Assembly: GCA_965601485.1 (NCBI GenBank)
Contig: OZ271846.1
Location: 930,001-994,000, forward strand
Direction: 5' to 3'
Length of the DNA: 64,000 nucleotides
From: Methylotenera_A aquatica
GTDB taxonomy: Bacteria; Pseudomonadota; Gammaproteobacteria; Burkholderiales; Methylophilaceae
Part shown: piece after piece, positions 42,947 through 50,802 of the stretch
How the letters are laid out: every line of letters starts with the position of its first letter
Numbering within the stretch: the first letter of the stretch is position 1
Program-made: the position numbers and the translations under genes
The notes under the pieces: model-generated
What the model was told of the DNA's origin: nothing
The model's database searches: none
Seen by the model: only the letters and a program-made list of their open reading frames with translations

Positions 42947-43294
42947 ATGGCCATCCACTTCAATGATACTGATTCAATAAGATATGTAGTAATTGACGGT
43001 CGTCTTGATGGCCCAGAGTCTGATGCTATTGGGATAAAATTTTCTTTATTAAGTAACTTTCAGGGTGGTCGGATGGTGGTTGATATCTCTAAAGTCACTT
43101 TTCTCGCCTCATTAGGAATTCGCTTACTGGTGGTGAATGCGAAAAACCTTAAAGCACACGGTGGTCGCATGGTTTTGTTTGTGGGGGATAATGAATCGGT
43201 AGCTGAAAGCTTAGAGGCAACTGGCATCAGCGCTTTAATTCCGATGTTTACTAACCTGTCAGAGGCTAATCAAGCTTCTCTCGTTTCGGTTTAA
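42947..43294 (+). CDS. STAS-domain protein (anti-anti-sigma factor type)
   Basis: 115 residues, one STAS domain: VVIDGRLDGPESDAIG, then VVDISKVTFLASLGIRLLVV with Ser at the phosphorylation position (Ser before L-G-I; the preceding Asp is Ala), and the helix SVAESLEATGISALI. It follows the receiver-phosphatase gene and precedes an RsbW-like gene by 5 bases. It is therefore likely the substrate of both, phosphorylated by the kinase and dephosphorylated by the phosphatase. Confidence 0.88.
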   Translation: MAIHFNDTDSIRYVVIDGRLDGPESDAIGIKFSLLSNFQGGRMVVDISKVTFLASLGIRLLVVNAKNLKAHGGRMVLFVGDNESVAESLEATGISALIPMFTNLSEANQASLVSV

Positions 43295-43299
43295 ATTAT

Positions 43300-43734
43300 T
43301 TGCTTACGCATCCCTTAGAGTCAATAAACATTGAGGCTAGTCTTAAAGGTGTTGGCGTAGCGAATAATTGGCTCAGTGGCCTGCTTGAGCAATACCATGT
43401 GCCCGCCAATAAGGCTAGAGCTTTCGATCACTGCCTTGATGAAGTCCTCATTAATATTATTATGCACGGTGGTCCGGAGGCAAAAGAATCGCAAATATCA
43501 CTAAGCTTCTTTATCCAGGCGTTGGTTAATGGCGCAGAGGCTAATCTTACCATCACAGATTCAGGCATTCCATTTAACCCACTGAAATTTACCCCCAAAG
43601 AGTTACCCAAGACACTCGATGAAGTTGTCCCTGGCGGATTGGGTGTCGGAATCATTCAAAGAATGTCAGACCGCCTAAAGTACGAGCGTGAAGATGGTAG
43701 GAATGTGCTAACGTTAACTATGCAATACCTTTAG
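43300..43734 (+). CDS. RsbW/SpoIIAB-like HATPase domain protein
   Basis: 144 residues with a TTG start, 5 bases after the STAS gene. Intact N-box FDHCLDEVLINIIMHGG (Glu-x-x-x-Asn), G1-like ITDSGIPFNPLKF and G2-like VPGGLGVGIIQRMSDRLKY. Expected to bind ATP and phosphorylate the STAS partner encoded just upstream. No sigma factor gene accompanies it; the final target is unknown. It closes the signalling cluster that begins with the CheB-CheR gene. Confidence 0.87.
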   Translation: MLTHPLESINIEASLKGVGVANNWLSGLLEQYHVPANKARAFDHCLDEVLINIIMHGGPEAKESQISLSFFIQALVNGAEANLTITDSGIPFNPLKFTPKELPKTLDEVVPGGLGVGIIQRMSDRLKYEREDGRNVLTLTMQYL

Positions 43735-44055
43735 TTTGAGTGGTTGTTGATTAGAGTGAAATGCTTCTTGGCTTGCCCCATCAAATGCAAAATACATTGA
43801 CCCATTAAAAGTTCAGTAATGCATTGAATATAATATTTAAATTTTATATTTCTTTTATACTTGGCTTGCTTTAATGATCTACTAGTGGTTTAGCCTAAGC
43901 TAATTTCTGTATCCTTATTTACTTTTTAAATCTGAATACTCAACTTCAAGCGCCACTATCTTTTACTCGCAAGTTGATATTGCTAACGTCGAAATGAGAG
44001 TCAGGAAGTAAATTTTTTACCCTTATTGGTGAAATCATCAGTGGGCTCCTTTGAT

Positions 44056-44070
44056 GTCTACTCCGCAAAT
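44056..44070. repeat. Imperfect copy of the tRNA-Asp 3' end
   Basis: GTCTACTCCGCAAAT matches GTCCACTCCGCCAAT of the tRNA-Asp 3' end (20489-20503) at 13 of 15 positions and, like it, is followed by an A+T-rich stretch and a terminator. It may be the right boundary of an inserted region or chance. Other parts of the 598-base gap at 43735-44332 show no gene. Confidence 0.35.
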
Positions 44071-44079
44071 ATATAAAAT

Positions 44080-44103
44080 GCGAGCCTGATGGCTCGCTTT
44101 TTT
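44080..44103 (+). terminator. Intrinsic terminator at the right edge of the accessory region
   Basis: GCGAGCC-TGAT-GGCTCGC, a 7-bp stem with a 4-base loop, followed by six T's. It has no gene directly upstream (346 bases to the RsbW-like stop), so it may be left over from an ancestral transcript. Confidence 0.75.
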
Positions 44104-44332
44104 GTTTTGAAATCTAATGTTTCAAACAATCAATTCTATTTAGCATTAAATTTAAATAGTACTTGATTCAGAAACTAATCTTACCCCTTTATAATCAATT
44201 CTGCTGTGTCGATTGTACTTGTTCGGCATGATTACGCGCGCAATTGTTATATAATAGTTACCGCTAGGTTATTAGCCATTTAAGTTAATAGTCACCCATT
44301 AAATTCTGCTTAAGATTTTAGAAAGTTAAGTT

Positions 44333-46228
44333 ATGTTAGATGCGATTCGTAATCACACGCAAGGTTGGTTAGCAAAAGCAATATTGGCTTTAATCACTAT
44401 TCCATTTGCATTATTTGGTATTGATTCATACTTTAACGACGCTGGCAGTAATGTTGCAATCGCTAAAGTAAATGGCGAAAAAATTTCTATTCAAGAATAC
44501 GGTAATGCTATCGACAATGTGCGTAATCGTCTGCAATCAGAAGGGCAGAAAGTAGACGCTGCATTGTTAGAAAGCGCAGAATTAAAGCAGTCTGTACTGG
44601 ACGGTTTGATTGCGCGTCGTTTGGTTAACGATGAGATTCAAAAGTCTAAATTTAAAATAAGTAATGAGCAGTTAAGCACCTATATTTTGGGTATGCCAGA
44701 GTTTCAACAAGATGGTAAGTTTTCGGAAGATTTATACCAAAAAACATTAGCACAAAACAAATTAACCGTAAGCAAGTTTGAAAACGATAGACGTAATGAA
44801 TTGCTTACCCAGCAAGCTCGTGAGGGTTTGGGCTTGTTAGTTTCTGTGCCTAAAGGTGTGGCCGAACATGCATTAAAATTTGCTTATCAACAGCGTGAAG
44901 TTAGTTTTGCAGAAATCAAAACCGCACAATTTGTATCGGAAACCAACGTAACTCCTGCACAAGTAAAAGCGTATTACGATCAGCATAAAGATAAATTTAA
45001 AGTGCCAGAGCAAGTTAAATTAGAGTTTGCTTTTTTATCAGCGGCGGGTTTGGTTGCTCAAATGCAGGTAACAGATGCAGAAGTTAAACAATTCTATGAT
45101 GAAAATGCGACGAAATTTCAAGGTGATGAGCAACGTCAAGCCAGTCACATTTTAATTGGATTTGGTGTAACTGCGACGGCAGAAGAGAAGGCCGCAGCCA
45201 AAGATAAAGCGGCTGACATTTTGATGCAGTTGAAAAAGCAACCATCACGTTTTGAAGAGTTAGCTATGAAGAATTCTCAAGACCCAGGTTCTGCTACCAA
45301 AGGTGGTGATTTAGGTAGCTTTGGCCGCGGCGCAATGGTAAAGCCGTTTGAAGATACGGTGTTTGCGATGAAGGTTGATCAAATCAGTAATTTGGTGGAA
45401 TCTGAATTTGGTTATCACATAATTAAATTAAATGGTATCACAGGCCAATCGTCTTCTTTTGAGAGCATGAAGCCACAAATCAAGGGCGAATTATTGTTTC
45501 AAAAAGCGCAAGCTAAGTTTGCGGAATTGGCTGATGATTTTAGTAATATTGTTTATGAGCAATCTGGTAGCTTAAAACCAGCTGCTGAGAAATTTGGTCT
45601 GCAGGTACAAACTAGCCCATGGATGAGCCGTGAAGAGGGGGCTAAGTTTTTCAAAAATGACAAATTGATGAGTTTGGTTTTTGCTGATGATGTGCTGAAA
45701 GAAAAACGTAACTCTGAAGCGGTAGAAGTTTCGCCCAATAATTTGGTTTCAGCTCGTGTGCTGGAGTATAAACCTGCTGCACCACGTAGTTTTGAGGAAG
45801 TGAAGGGTGGCATTGAAGCTTTGTTGAAACTGGAACAAGCCACTAAAATGACTGCTAAAAAAGGCTTGGACACACTTAATAAACTTAAATCAGGCATTGC
45901 AGCAGATGATTTAGAGTGGATTCCTTCAGTGACTGTTGACCGTAAAAATGCACAGGGTTTAACTGAGCCGGTGATGCAACAAGCATTTAAGATTGATACA
46001 AGCAAATTGCCAGCTTACGCGGGCTATATGGACGGCAATAAAGCTTACACGATTGTGCAAGTAATCAGCATAGATAGCGCGATTAACGCTGATGTGAAAC
46101 AAGCGGCAAATGATGAATTTCAAGCTGCCGTGGCCGCTGAATATATGAGCGCTTATGGTAAATCGCTTAAAGCAAAGAGTGATGTAGTGGTGAATCGCAA
46201 ATTACTGGAAACTAATTTAGATAATTAA
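44333..46228 (+). CDS. ppiD: Periplasmic folding chaperone PpiD (SurA-like N-terminus plus parvulin domain)
   Basis: 631 residues. One N-terminal membrane anchor at about 16-34 (ILALITIPFALFGI) puts the rest in the periplasm. A SurA/PpiD-type chaperone N-domain follows (about 36-180), then one parvulin-type rotamase domain (about 265-365: QASHILIGF, GGDLGSFGRGAMVKPFE, FGYHIIKL). PpiD works near the SecYEG exit on emerging outer-membrane proteins. In many Proteobacteria ppiD follows hupB directly; here about 24 kb lies between them. Confidence 0.94.
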   Translation: MLDAIRNHTQGWLAKAILALITIPFALFGIDSYFNDAGSNVAIAKVNGEKISIQEYGNAIDNVRNRLQSEGQKVDAALLESAELKQSVLDGLIARRLVNDEIQKSKFKISNEQLSTYILGMPEFQQDGKFSEDLYQKTLAQNKLTVSKFENDRRNELLTQQAREGLGLLVSVPKGVAEHALKFAYQQREVSFAEIKTAQFVSETNVTPAQVKAYYDQHKDKFKVPEQVKLEFAFLSAAGLVAQMQVTDAEVKQFYDENATKFQGDEQRQASHILIGFGVTATAEEKAAAKDKAADILMQLKKQPSRFEELAMKNSQDPGSATKGGDLGSFGRGAMVKPFEDTVFAMKVDQISNLVESEFGYHIIKLNGITGQSSSFESMKPQIKGELLFQKAQAKFAELADDFSNIVYEQSGSLKPAAEKFGLQVQTSPWMSREEGAKFFKNDKLMSLVFADDVLKEKRNSEAVEVSPNNLVSARVLEYKPAAPRSFEEVKGGIEALLKLEQATKMTAKKGLDTLNKLKSGIAADDLEWIPSVTVDRKNAQGLTEPVMQQAFKIDTSKLPAYAGYMDGNKAYTIVQVISIDSAINADVKQAANDEFQAAVAAEYMSAYGKSLKAKSDVVVNRKLLETNLDN

Positions 46229-46246
46229 TACTAATTGTTTTTGATA

Positions 46247-46280
46247 TAAATAAGCCGATATGAAAATATCGGCTTATTTA
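46247..46280. terminator. Bidirectional terminator between ppiD and fabI
   Basis: A 15-bp perfect inverted repeat (TAAATAAGCCGATAT / ATATCGGCTTATTTA) with a GAAA loop, flanked by T-rich sequence on both strands, between two convergent genes. Confidence 0.85.
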
Positions 46281-46322
46281 TTTTGGTGCTTTTAACTAGT
46301 GATTTAATCTTAAAATAGCGGT

Positions 46323-47108
46323 TTAGTCGATTTGACCTGCAGCAGTAATATTCATACCGCCATCCACATAGGTAATTTCACCTGTAATGCCAGATGCTAA
46401 ATCACTACACAAAAATGCCGCCGTATTGCCTACTTCTTCGATAGTGACATTACGGCGCAATGCGGCATGATGCTCGTTAAAGCCAATCATTTTATCGAAA
46501 TCGGCAATGCCAGAGGCAGCCAGCGTTTTAATAGGGCCTGCAGATACGGCGTTGACGCGTATGCCACGTGGCCCTAGGCTTTGCGCTAAATAGCGCACGT
46601 TGGCCTCTAAACTGGCTTTAGCTAATCCCATCACGTTGTAGTTGGGCATGGTGCGCTCTGCGCCCAAATAGCTCAATGTCAGCAGGCTGCCGTTGCGTCC
46701 TTGCATCATCGGATAAGCGGATTTGGCAAGAGCTGAAAAGCTGTATGAACTGATATCATGAGCGATGCGGAAATATTCTCGATTGACGGCATCTAAATAG
46801 TCGCCATCTAAAGCCACTTTTGGCACAAATGCCAGAGAATGAACTAGGCCATCTAAGCCGTCCCAATGCTTACCAAGTGCTGGAAAAAGGGCATCAATTT
46901 GTGCATCTTCAGCCACATCGCAGGGCAATACAATTTTAGAATCAAAATCGGCAGCCAATCCCGCAACGCGATCAGCATGCTTTTCCATTTGATAGGTAAA
47001 AGCAAGCTCTGCGCCTTCGCGCTTCATGGCGGTGGCTATGCCGTAGGCGATTGAACGGTTACTAAGTAAACCTGCAATTAATATTTTTTTTCCAGCTAAA
47101 AATCCCAT
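46323..47108 (-). CDS. fabI: Enoyl-[acyl-carrier-protein] reductase (NADH)
   Basis: Last reductive step of each fatty acid elongation cycle. 261 residues, an SDR fold with the divergent FabI signature: cofactor site AGLLSNRSIAYGIA, the catalytic Tyr-x6-Lys as YNVMGLAK, and the FabI Tyr in SYLGAERTMPNY. It ends TYVDGGMNITA. It is convergent with ppiD and upstream of the Opp-type cluster on the same strand. Isoniazid/triclosan-type target family. Confidence 0.96.
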   Translation of the reverse strand: MGFLAGKKILIAGLLSNRSIAYGIATAMKREGAELAFTYQMEKHADRVAGLAADFDSKIVLPCDVAEDAQIDALFPALGKHWDGLDGLVHSLAFVPKVALDGDYLDAVNREYFRIAHDISSYSFSALAKSAYPMMQGRNGSLLTLSYLGAERTMPNYNVMGLAKASLEANVRYLAQSLGPRGIRVNAVSAGPIKTLAASGIADFDKMIGFNEHHAALRRNVTIEEVGNTAAFLCSDLASGITGEITYVDGGMNITAAGQID

Positions 47109-47161
47109 AACGAATCCAGTTTATTAATATGTTTGCGATATGACCATTTGGCCATTTAGAA

Positions 47162-47998
47162 TTATTTATTATTCGATCTTGGGTCTAGTGCGTCGCGTAG
47201 ACCTTCCCCTAACAAATTATACCCCAAGACAGTAATTAAAATAGCCAAGCCAGGAAACAGTGATAACCACCATGCAAATTGAATGTACTCTTTACCGTCG
47301 GTGAGAATGTTGCCCCATGAGGCTTGGGGTGCTTGTACTCCTAAGCCTAAAAAGCTTAAGCCAGATTCCATTAATACAGCACCTGCTACGCCTAATACAG
47401 CACTTACAATGATTGGCGTTAAGCTATTGGGTAATAAATGGGTAAAAATTAAGCGTGCATCCTTAGCGCCTAATGTGCGCGAAGCCATTACAAATTCGCG
47501 ACTGCTTAAACTTAAAAACTCAGCGCGTACTAAGCGCGTTACCCCCATCCAAGAGGTTAACCCAATCACAATCATGATATTCCAAATGGATGGAGTTAAA
47601 AAAGCGATAACGGCTAATATTAGAAAGAAGCTTGGAATCGATAACATTACATCCACCAAGCGCATGATTAAGGTATCTACCCAGCCGCGATAATAGCCTG
47701 AAATGGCGCCTAAAACGATGCCGATAGCCGTTGCTATTCCTACGGCCACTAATCCTACTAGTAATGATATACGGCCGCCATAGAGCATGCGGCTTAACAC
47801 ATCTCTACCAAGACCATCTGTACCCATCCAATGCTGCCAAGAAGGTTGGAGTAGTATGGCTTTGACATCGATATTGTTAGGGTCATAAGGTGAAATTAAA
47901 GGCGCCAGCATGGCTAATATGAAAACGCTGACAATGATGATAAAACCTACCATTGCCAGTGGATTTGATATAGCTTTTTTAAATAGTGCTTTATTCAT
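47162..47998 (-). CDS. Oligopeptide/dipeptide ABC transporter permease (DppC/OppC type)
   Basis: 278 residues with about six membrane helices. The N-terminal region is short (ISNPLAMVGFIIIVSVFILA). The inner loop has RDVLSRMLYGGRISLLVG and the EAA-like ASRTLGAKDARLIFTHLLPN. It pairs with the DppB/OppB-type permease 4 bases upstream and the binding protein beyond it. No ATPase genes follow; fabI comes next, 53 bases further. The peptide range cannot be read from sequence. Confidence 0.92.
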   Translation of the reverse strand: MNKALFKKAISNPLAMVGFIIIVSVFILAMLAPLISPYDPNNIDVKAILLQPSWQHWMGTDGLGRDVLSRMLYGGRISLLVGLVAVGIATAIGIVLGAISGYYRGWVDTLIMRLVDVMLSIPSFFLILAVIAFLTPSIWNIMIVIGLTSWMGVTRLVRAEFLSLSSREFVMASRTLGAKDARLIFTHLLPNSLTPIIVSAVLGVAGAVLMESGLSFLGLGVQAPQASWGNILTDGKEYIQFAWWLSLFPGLAILITVLGYNLLGEGLRDALDPRSNNK

Positions 47999-48002
47999 AG
48001 AC

Positions 48003-49025
48003 TTAATTTCTAACCACTCCGCGCCGTACGCGCGGATCAGCCCAAGCGTAAGCTAAGTCTGCTAATAAATTACCAATTAATGTCAGCGCTGAACCAATAG
48101 TCAATATGCCCATAATCACTGGAAAATCGCGCATCAATACGCTATCAAAGAACAGTTTACCCATGCCAGGTATGGCAAAAATGGTTTCGGCAATCACAGA
48201 GCCTCCAATTAAACCAGGAATAGATAAGCCGATAATGGTGATTAGTGGCAGTAGGGCGTTACGTAGTGCGTGTGTATAAACAACTTTATGCTCGCTTAAA
48301 CCTTTGGCGCGGGCAGTTGTAATGTAATCTTGATGGAAAACATCTAACATGCCGTTTTTGACAAACAGCGTAATACCTGCCAAGCCTGTTACTGATGGAA
48401 TAACAACAGGCAAAATAAGGTGGCTAATGCTGTCTTTTATCTTTGCCCAAGTATCTAATGATTCGTAGTTGATACTGTGCAGGCCAGAGATTGGTAGCCA
48501 ATTGTTCATGACACCCAACCAATACATAAGTAGTAGTGACAACCAAAAGCCGGGGATAGAAAAGCCAATAAAATTAAACAGCGTAATGGATTTATCTTGC
48601 CATAAGGTGTATTTACGGGCCGCTACAATACCTAACGGAATGGCTAATGAAAGCGTGATAACAAGGCCTAAAATATTAATCATTAGCGTGATTGGCAGAG
48701 CTTCTTGAATCATGCCTTTGGTTACGTTGCCATCTTTATCGTTTGTTTGCCAAAAAACCGGTTTTTGATGCGACGCAAATGAATTACCAAAATCTAGGCT
48801 GCCCATGCGCTTAAGCCATAAGCCATATTGCACAATTACAGGCTTGTCTAAATTATATAACTCGCGCAATTTTTGGCGTGATTCCTCGGACGCTTTTGGA
48901 TTAAATGCTCCCTCATTATTAGTAATATCACCTGGTGCTAAGTGCATGATAAAGAAGGAAATAAGGCTGATACCGATTAGTAAAGGAATCATCCAAAGTA
49001 CGCGTTTTATTAAATATTTCAGCAT
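48003..49025 (-). CDS. Oligopeptide/dipeptide ABC transporter permease (DppB/OppB type)
   Basis: 340 residues. Starts LKYLIKRVLWMIPLLIGISL, then the periplasmic segment, then the EAA loop TTARAKGLSEHKVVYTHALRNALLP and membrane helices to the end. Length and layout are typical of the first permease of peptide importers (also YejB). It lies between the binding protein (15 bases upstream on this strand) and the DppC-type permease. Confidence 0.92.
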   Translation of the reverse strand: MLKYLIKRVLWMIPLLIGISLISFFIMHLAPGDITNNEGAFNPKASEESRQKLRELYNLDKPVIVQYGLWLKRMGSLDFGNSFASHQKPVFWQTNDKDGNVTKGMIQEALPITLMINILGLVITLSLAIPLGIVAARKYTLWQDKSITLFNFIGFSIPGFWLSLLLMYWLGVMNNWLPISGLHSINYESLDTWAKIKDSISHLILPVVIPSVTGLAGITLFVKNGMLDVFHQDYITTARAKGLSEHKVVYTHALRNALLPLITIIGLSIPGLIGGSVIAETIFAIPGMGKLFFDSVLMRDFPVIMGILTIGSALTLIGNLLADLAYAWADPRVRRGVVRN

Positions 49026-49040
49026 AATTTAATTGGCCTA

Positions 49041-50711
49041 TTATTTTTCAGCAATTTCATTACGACCTATTTCAATCCGGCGAAGTTGTTCTGGAATATA
49101 CCAATCATGCGAATTGTAACCGATACCTGCTGGTGGCGCTGGCGTGTCAATACCTTTTACTCGTTTATGAATGGCAGTTAAGCCATAGCCTGCCGATAAA
49201 TACACAATAGGACTATCTTCTAAAAGCACTTTTGCAAACTCATGGTATATTTTCATGCGTTTATCAGGATTAAGTTCTAGACGGCCCTGTTCTAGTAAAG
49301 CATCAATTTTAGGATTGTTGTAATGGATAAAATTGAATTGACCTGGCTGGTTTTGGCTTGAATGCCAAATATTGAATTGATCGGGATCCAAACCTAAACC
49401 CCATCCAAGCACAACCACGTCAAAATCACCTGTTTTAATAAAACGGCTAATAAAGCTTGCCCACTCAATTGCACGAATTTTTACATCAATGCCTACATCT
49501 TTTAATCGGCGCTGGATCAGAACAGCCGATTTTTCGCGCTCTTTATTTTGATTAGTGATGATTTCAAAGGCAAAGGGTTTGCCGTCGCGCTCTAAAATAC
49601 CGTCACCATCTAAATCGACAAAGCCAGCTTCTTTTAATAAGGCTTTTGCTTTTTTTACATCATATTCATAGGGCTTTAGTTCTGGATTGCTCCAGCGTGT
49701 GCCTGGCTTGTATGGGGAGGCTATATTGATGCCCAAACCCAAATACACACCATCAATAATCTCTTGCTTATCAATGGCATAATTAATGGCTTTGCGCACA
49801 CGCACATCGTCAAAAGGTTTGTGTTTTAGATTAAAACCCATGTAGGTGTAGCTGTTACCAAGCTCTTTATATAAAGCTAATTTTTTTTGTAATTCTGGGC
49901 GCGCCGGAATAATGCGCGAATACTTGATTGGATCTAAACCCATGCTGTCGATATTGTCTGCCATTAGCTCTAAAAATTGGGCAGAATTATCGGGAATAAT
50001 ACGCGTCACCAATTTATCAATTTTGGCCTGGCCCATCACTGATGTTGGATTGCGCGACAGTTTAAGGTTTTCACCATGCGTCCAACTATCTAATTTATAA
50101 TAATGGCTGCCCACAGGGTGGCGCGCAAAGGTGGTGGTGTGAATATCTTGTTTTTCTAATAAATGTTTTGGCAGTATTTGTAGGCCAGACCATGAATCAA
50201 GAGCAGGCGCGTAGGCTTTTTCATAAGTGACGCTAAAGGTTTGCGTATCAGGCGCCACTGCATTTTTGACTAATTGATAGTCAGAGGCATAAGGACTGCG
50301 GGTTTTTTCATCGGTCACCAGCTTCCAAGTAAATAATACATCATCGCTGGTGAGAGCCTTGCCGTCTGCCCATTTTAGATTAGGCTTTAGTTTGAACGTA
50401 ATCGTTTTTTGATCGGGTGAAATAATCCAGCTTTCGGCTAACTCTCCCTCTAAATCTAGATTTTTGTCGTATTTAAGTAGTTTATTAAAGATATTACCGG
50501 ATATGGCAGCTGCAGCCGATTCGCCTGCCACCATATAGATTAATCCTGATGGCTCACCAATTGTGGCATCAATCAGCATACCACCAGTTTGGCTTGGATA
50601 AACTTTGTTGTAATCAGAAGAGTCTTTATTCGGTTTTCCGCAAGATGCGATAAAGATGGCACAGATAAAGTAAAGGGTGTTTTTAACTAAAGAGACATTC
50701 AAGTTATTCAT
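49041..50711 (-). CDS. Peptide-binding protein of an ABC transporter (family 5), lipoprotein
   Basis: 556 residues. The N-terminal signal ends with FIASCGK, a likely lipobox with acylated Cys at about 24. The family-5 solute-binding fold follows: LAESWIISPDQKTITFKLKP, WADGKALTSDDVLFTWKL, and YAIDKQEIIDGVYLGLG. It binds a peptide or related solute in the periplasm for the two permeases downstream. The cluster has binding protein and permeases but no ATPase, so it must borrow ATPases from elsewhere. Confidence 0.93.
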   Translation of the reverse strand: MNNLNVSLVKNTLYFICAIFIASCGKPNKDSSDYNKVYPSQTGGMLIDATIGEPSGLIYMVAGESAAAAISGNIFNKLLKYDKNLDLEGELAESWIISPDQKTITFKLKPNLKWADGKALTSDDVLFTWKLVTDEKTRSPYASDYQLVKNAVAPDTQTFSVTYEKAYAPALDSWSGLQILPKHLLEKQDIHTTTFARHPVGSHYYKLDSWTHGENLKLSRNPTSVMGQAKIDKLVTRIIPDNSAQFLELMADNIDSMGLDPIKYSRIIPARPELQKKLALYKELGNSYTYMGFNLKHKPFDDVRVRKAINYAIDKQEIIDGVYLGLGINIASPYKPGTRWSNPELKPYEYDVKKAKALLKEAGFVDLDGDGILERDGKPFAFEIITNQNKEREKSAVLIQRRLKDVGIDVKIRAIEWASFISRFIKTGDFDVVVLGWGLGLDPDQFNIWHSSQNQPGQFNFIHYNNPKIDALLEQGRLELNPDKRMKIYHEFAKVLLEDSPIVYLSAGYGLTAIHKRVKGIDTPAPPAGIGYNSHDWYIPEQLRRIEIGRNEIAEK

Positions 50712-50802
50712 TATTCAAAAATTTTTGCTAACTATTTAAGTTTTTTATAATTAAAAAATAACGATATAAATGCAAGCTAAGCCAATAATGTATTTGGTAA
50801 AT

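Noticed and set aside
44056..44103. A second full tRNA-Asp gene
   Set aside because: Only the last 15 bases resemble it; no cloverleaf can be formed upstream.
44250..44255. TATAAT upstream of ppiD as a promoter
   Set aside because: No acceptable -35 at 16-18 bases upstream; not enough to call.
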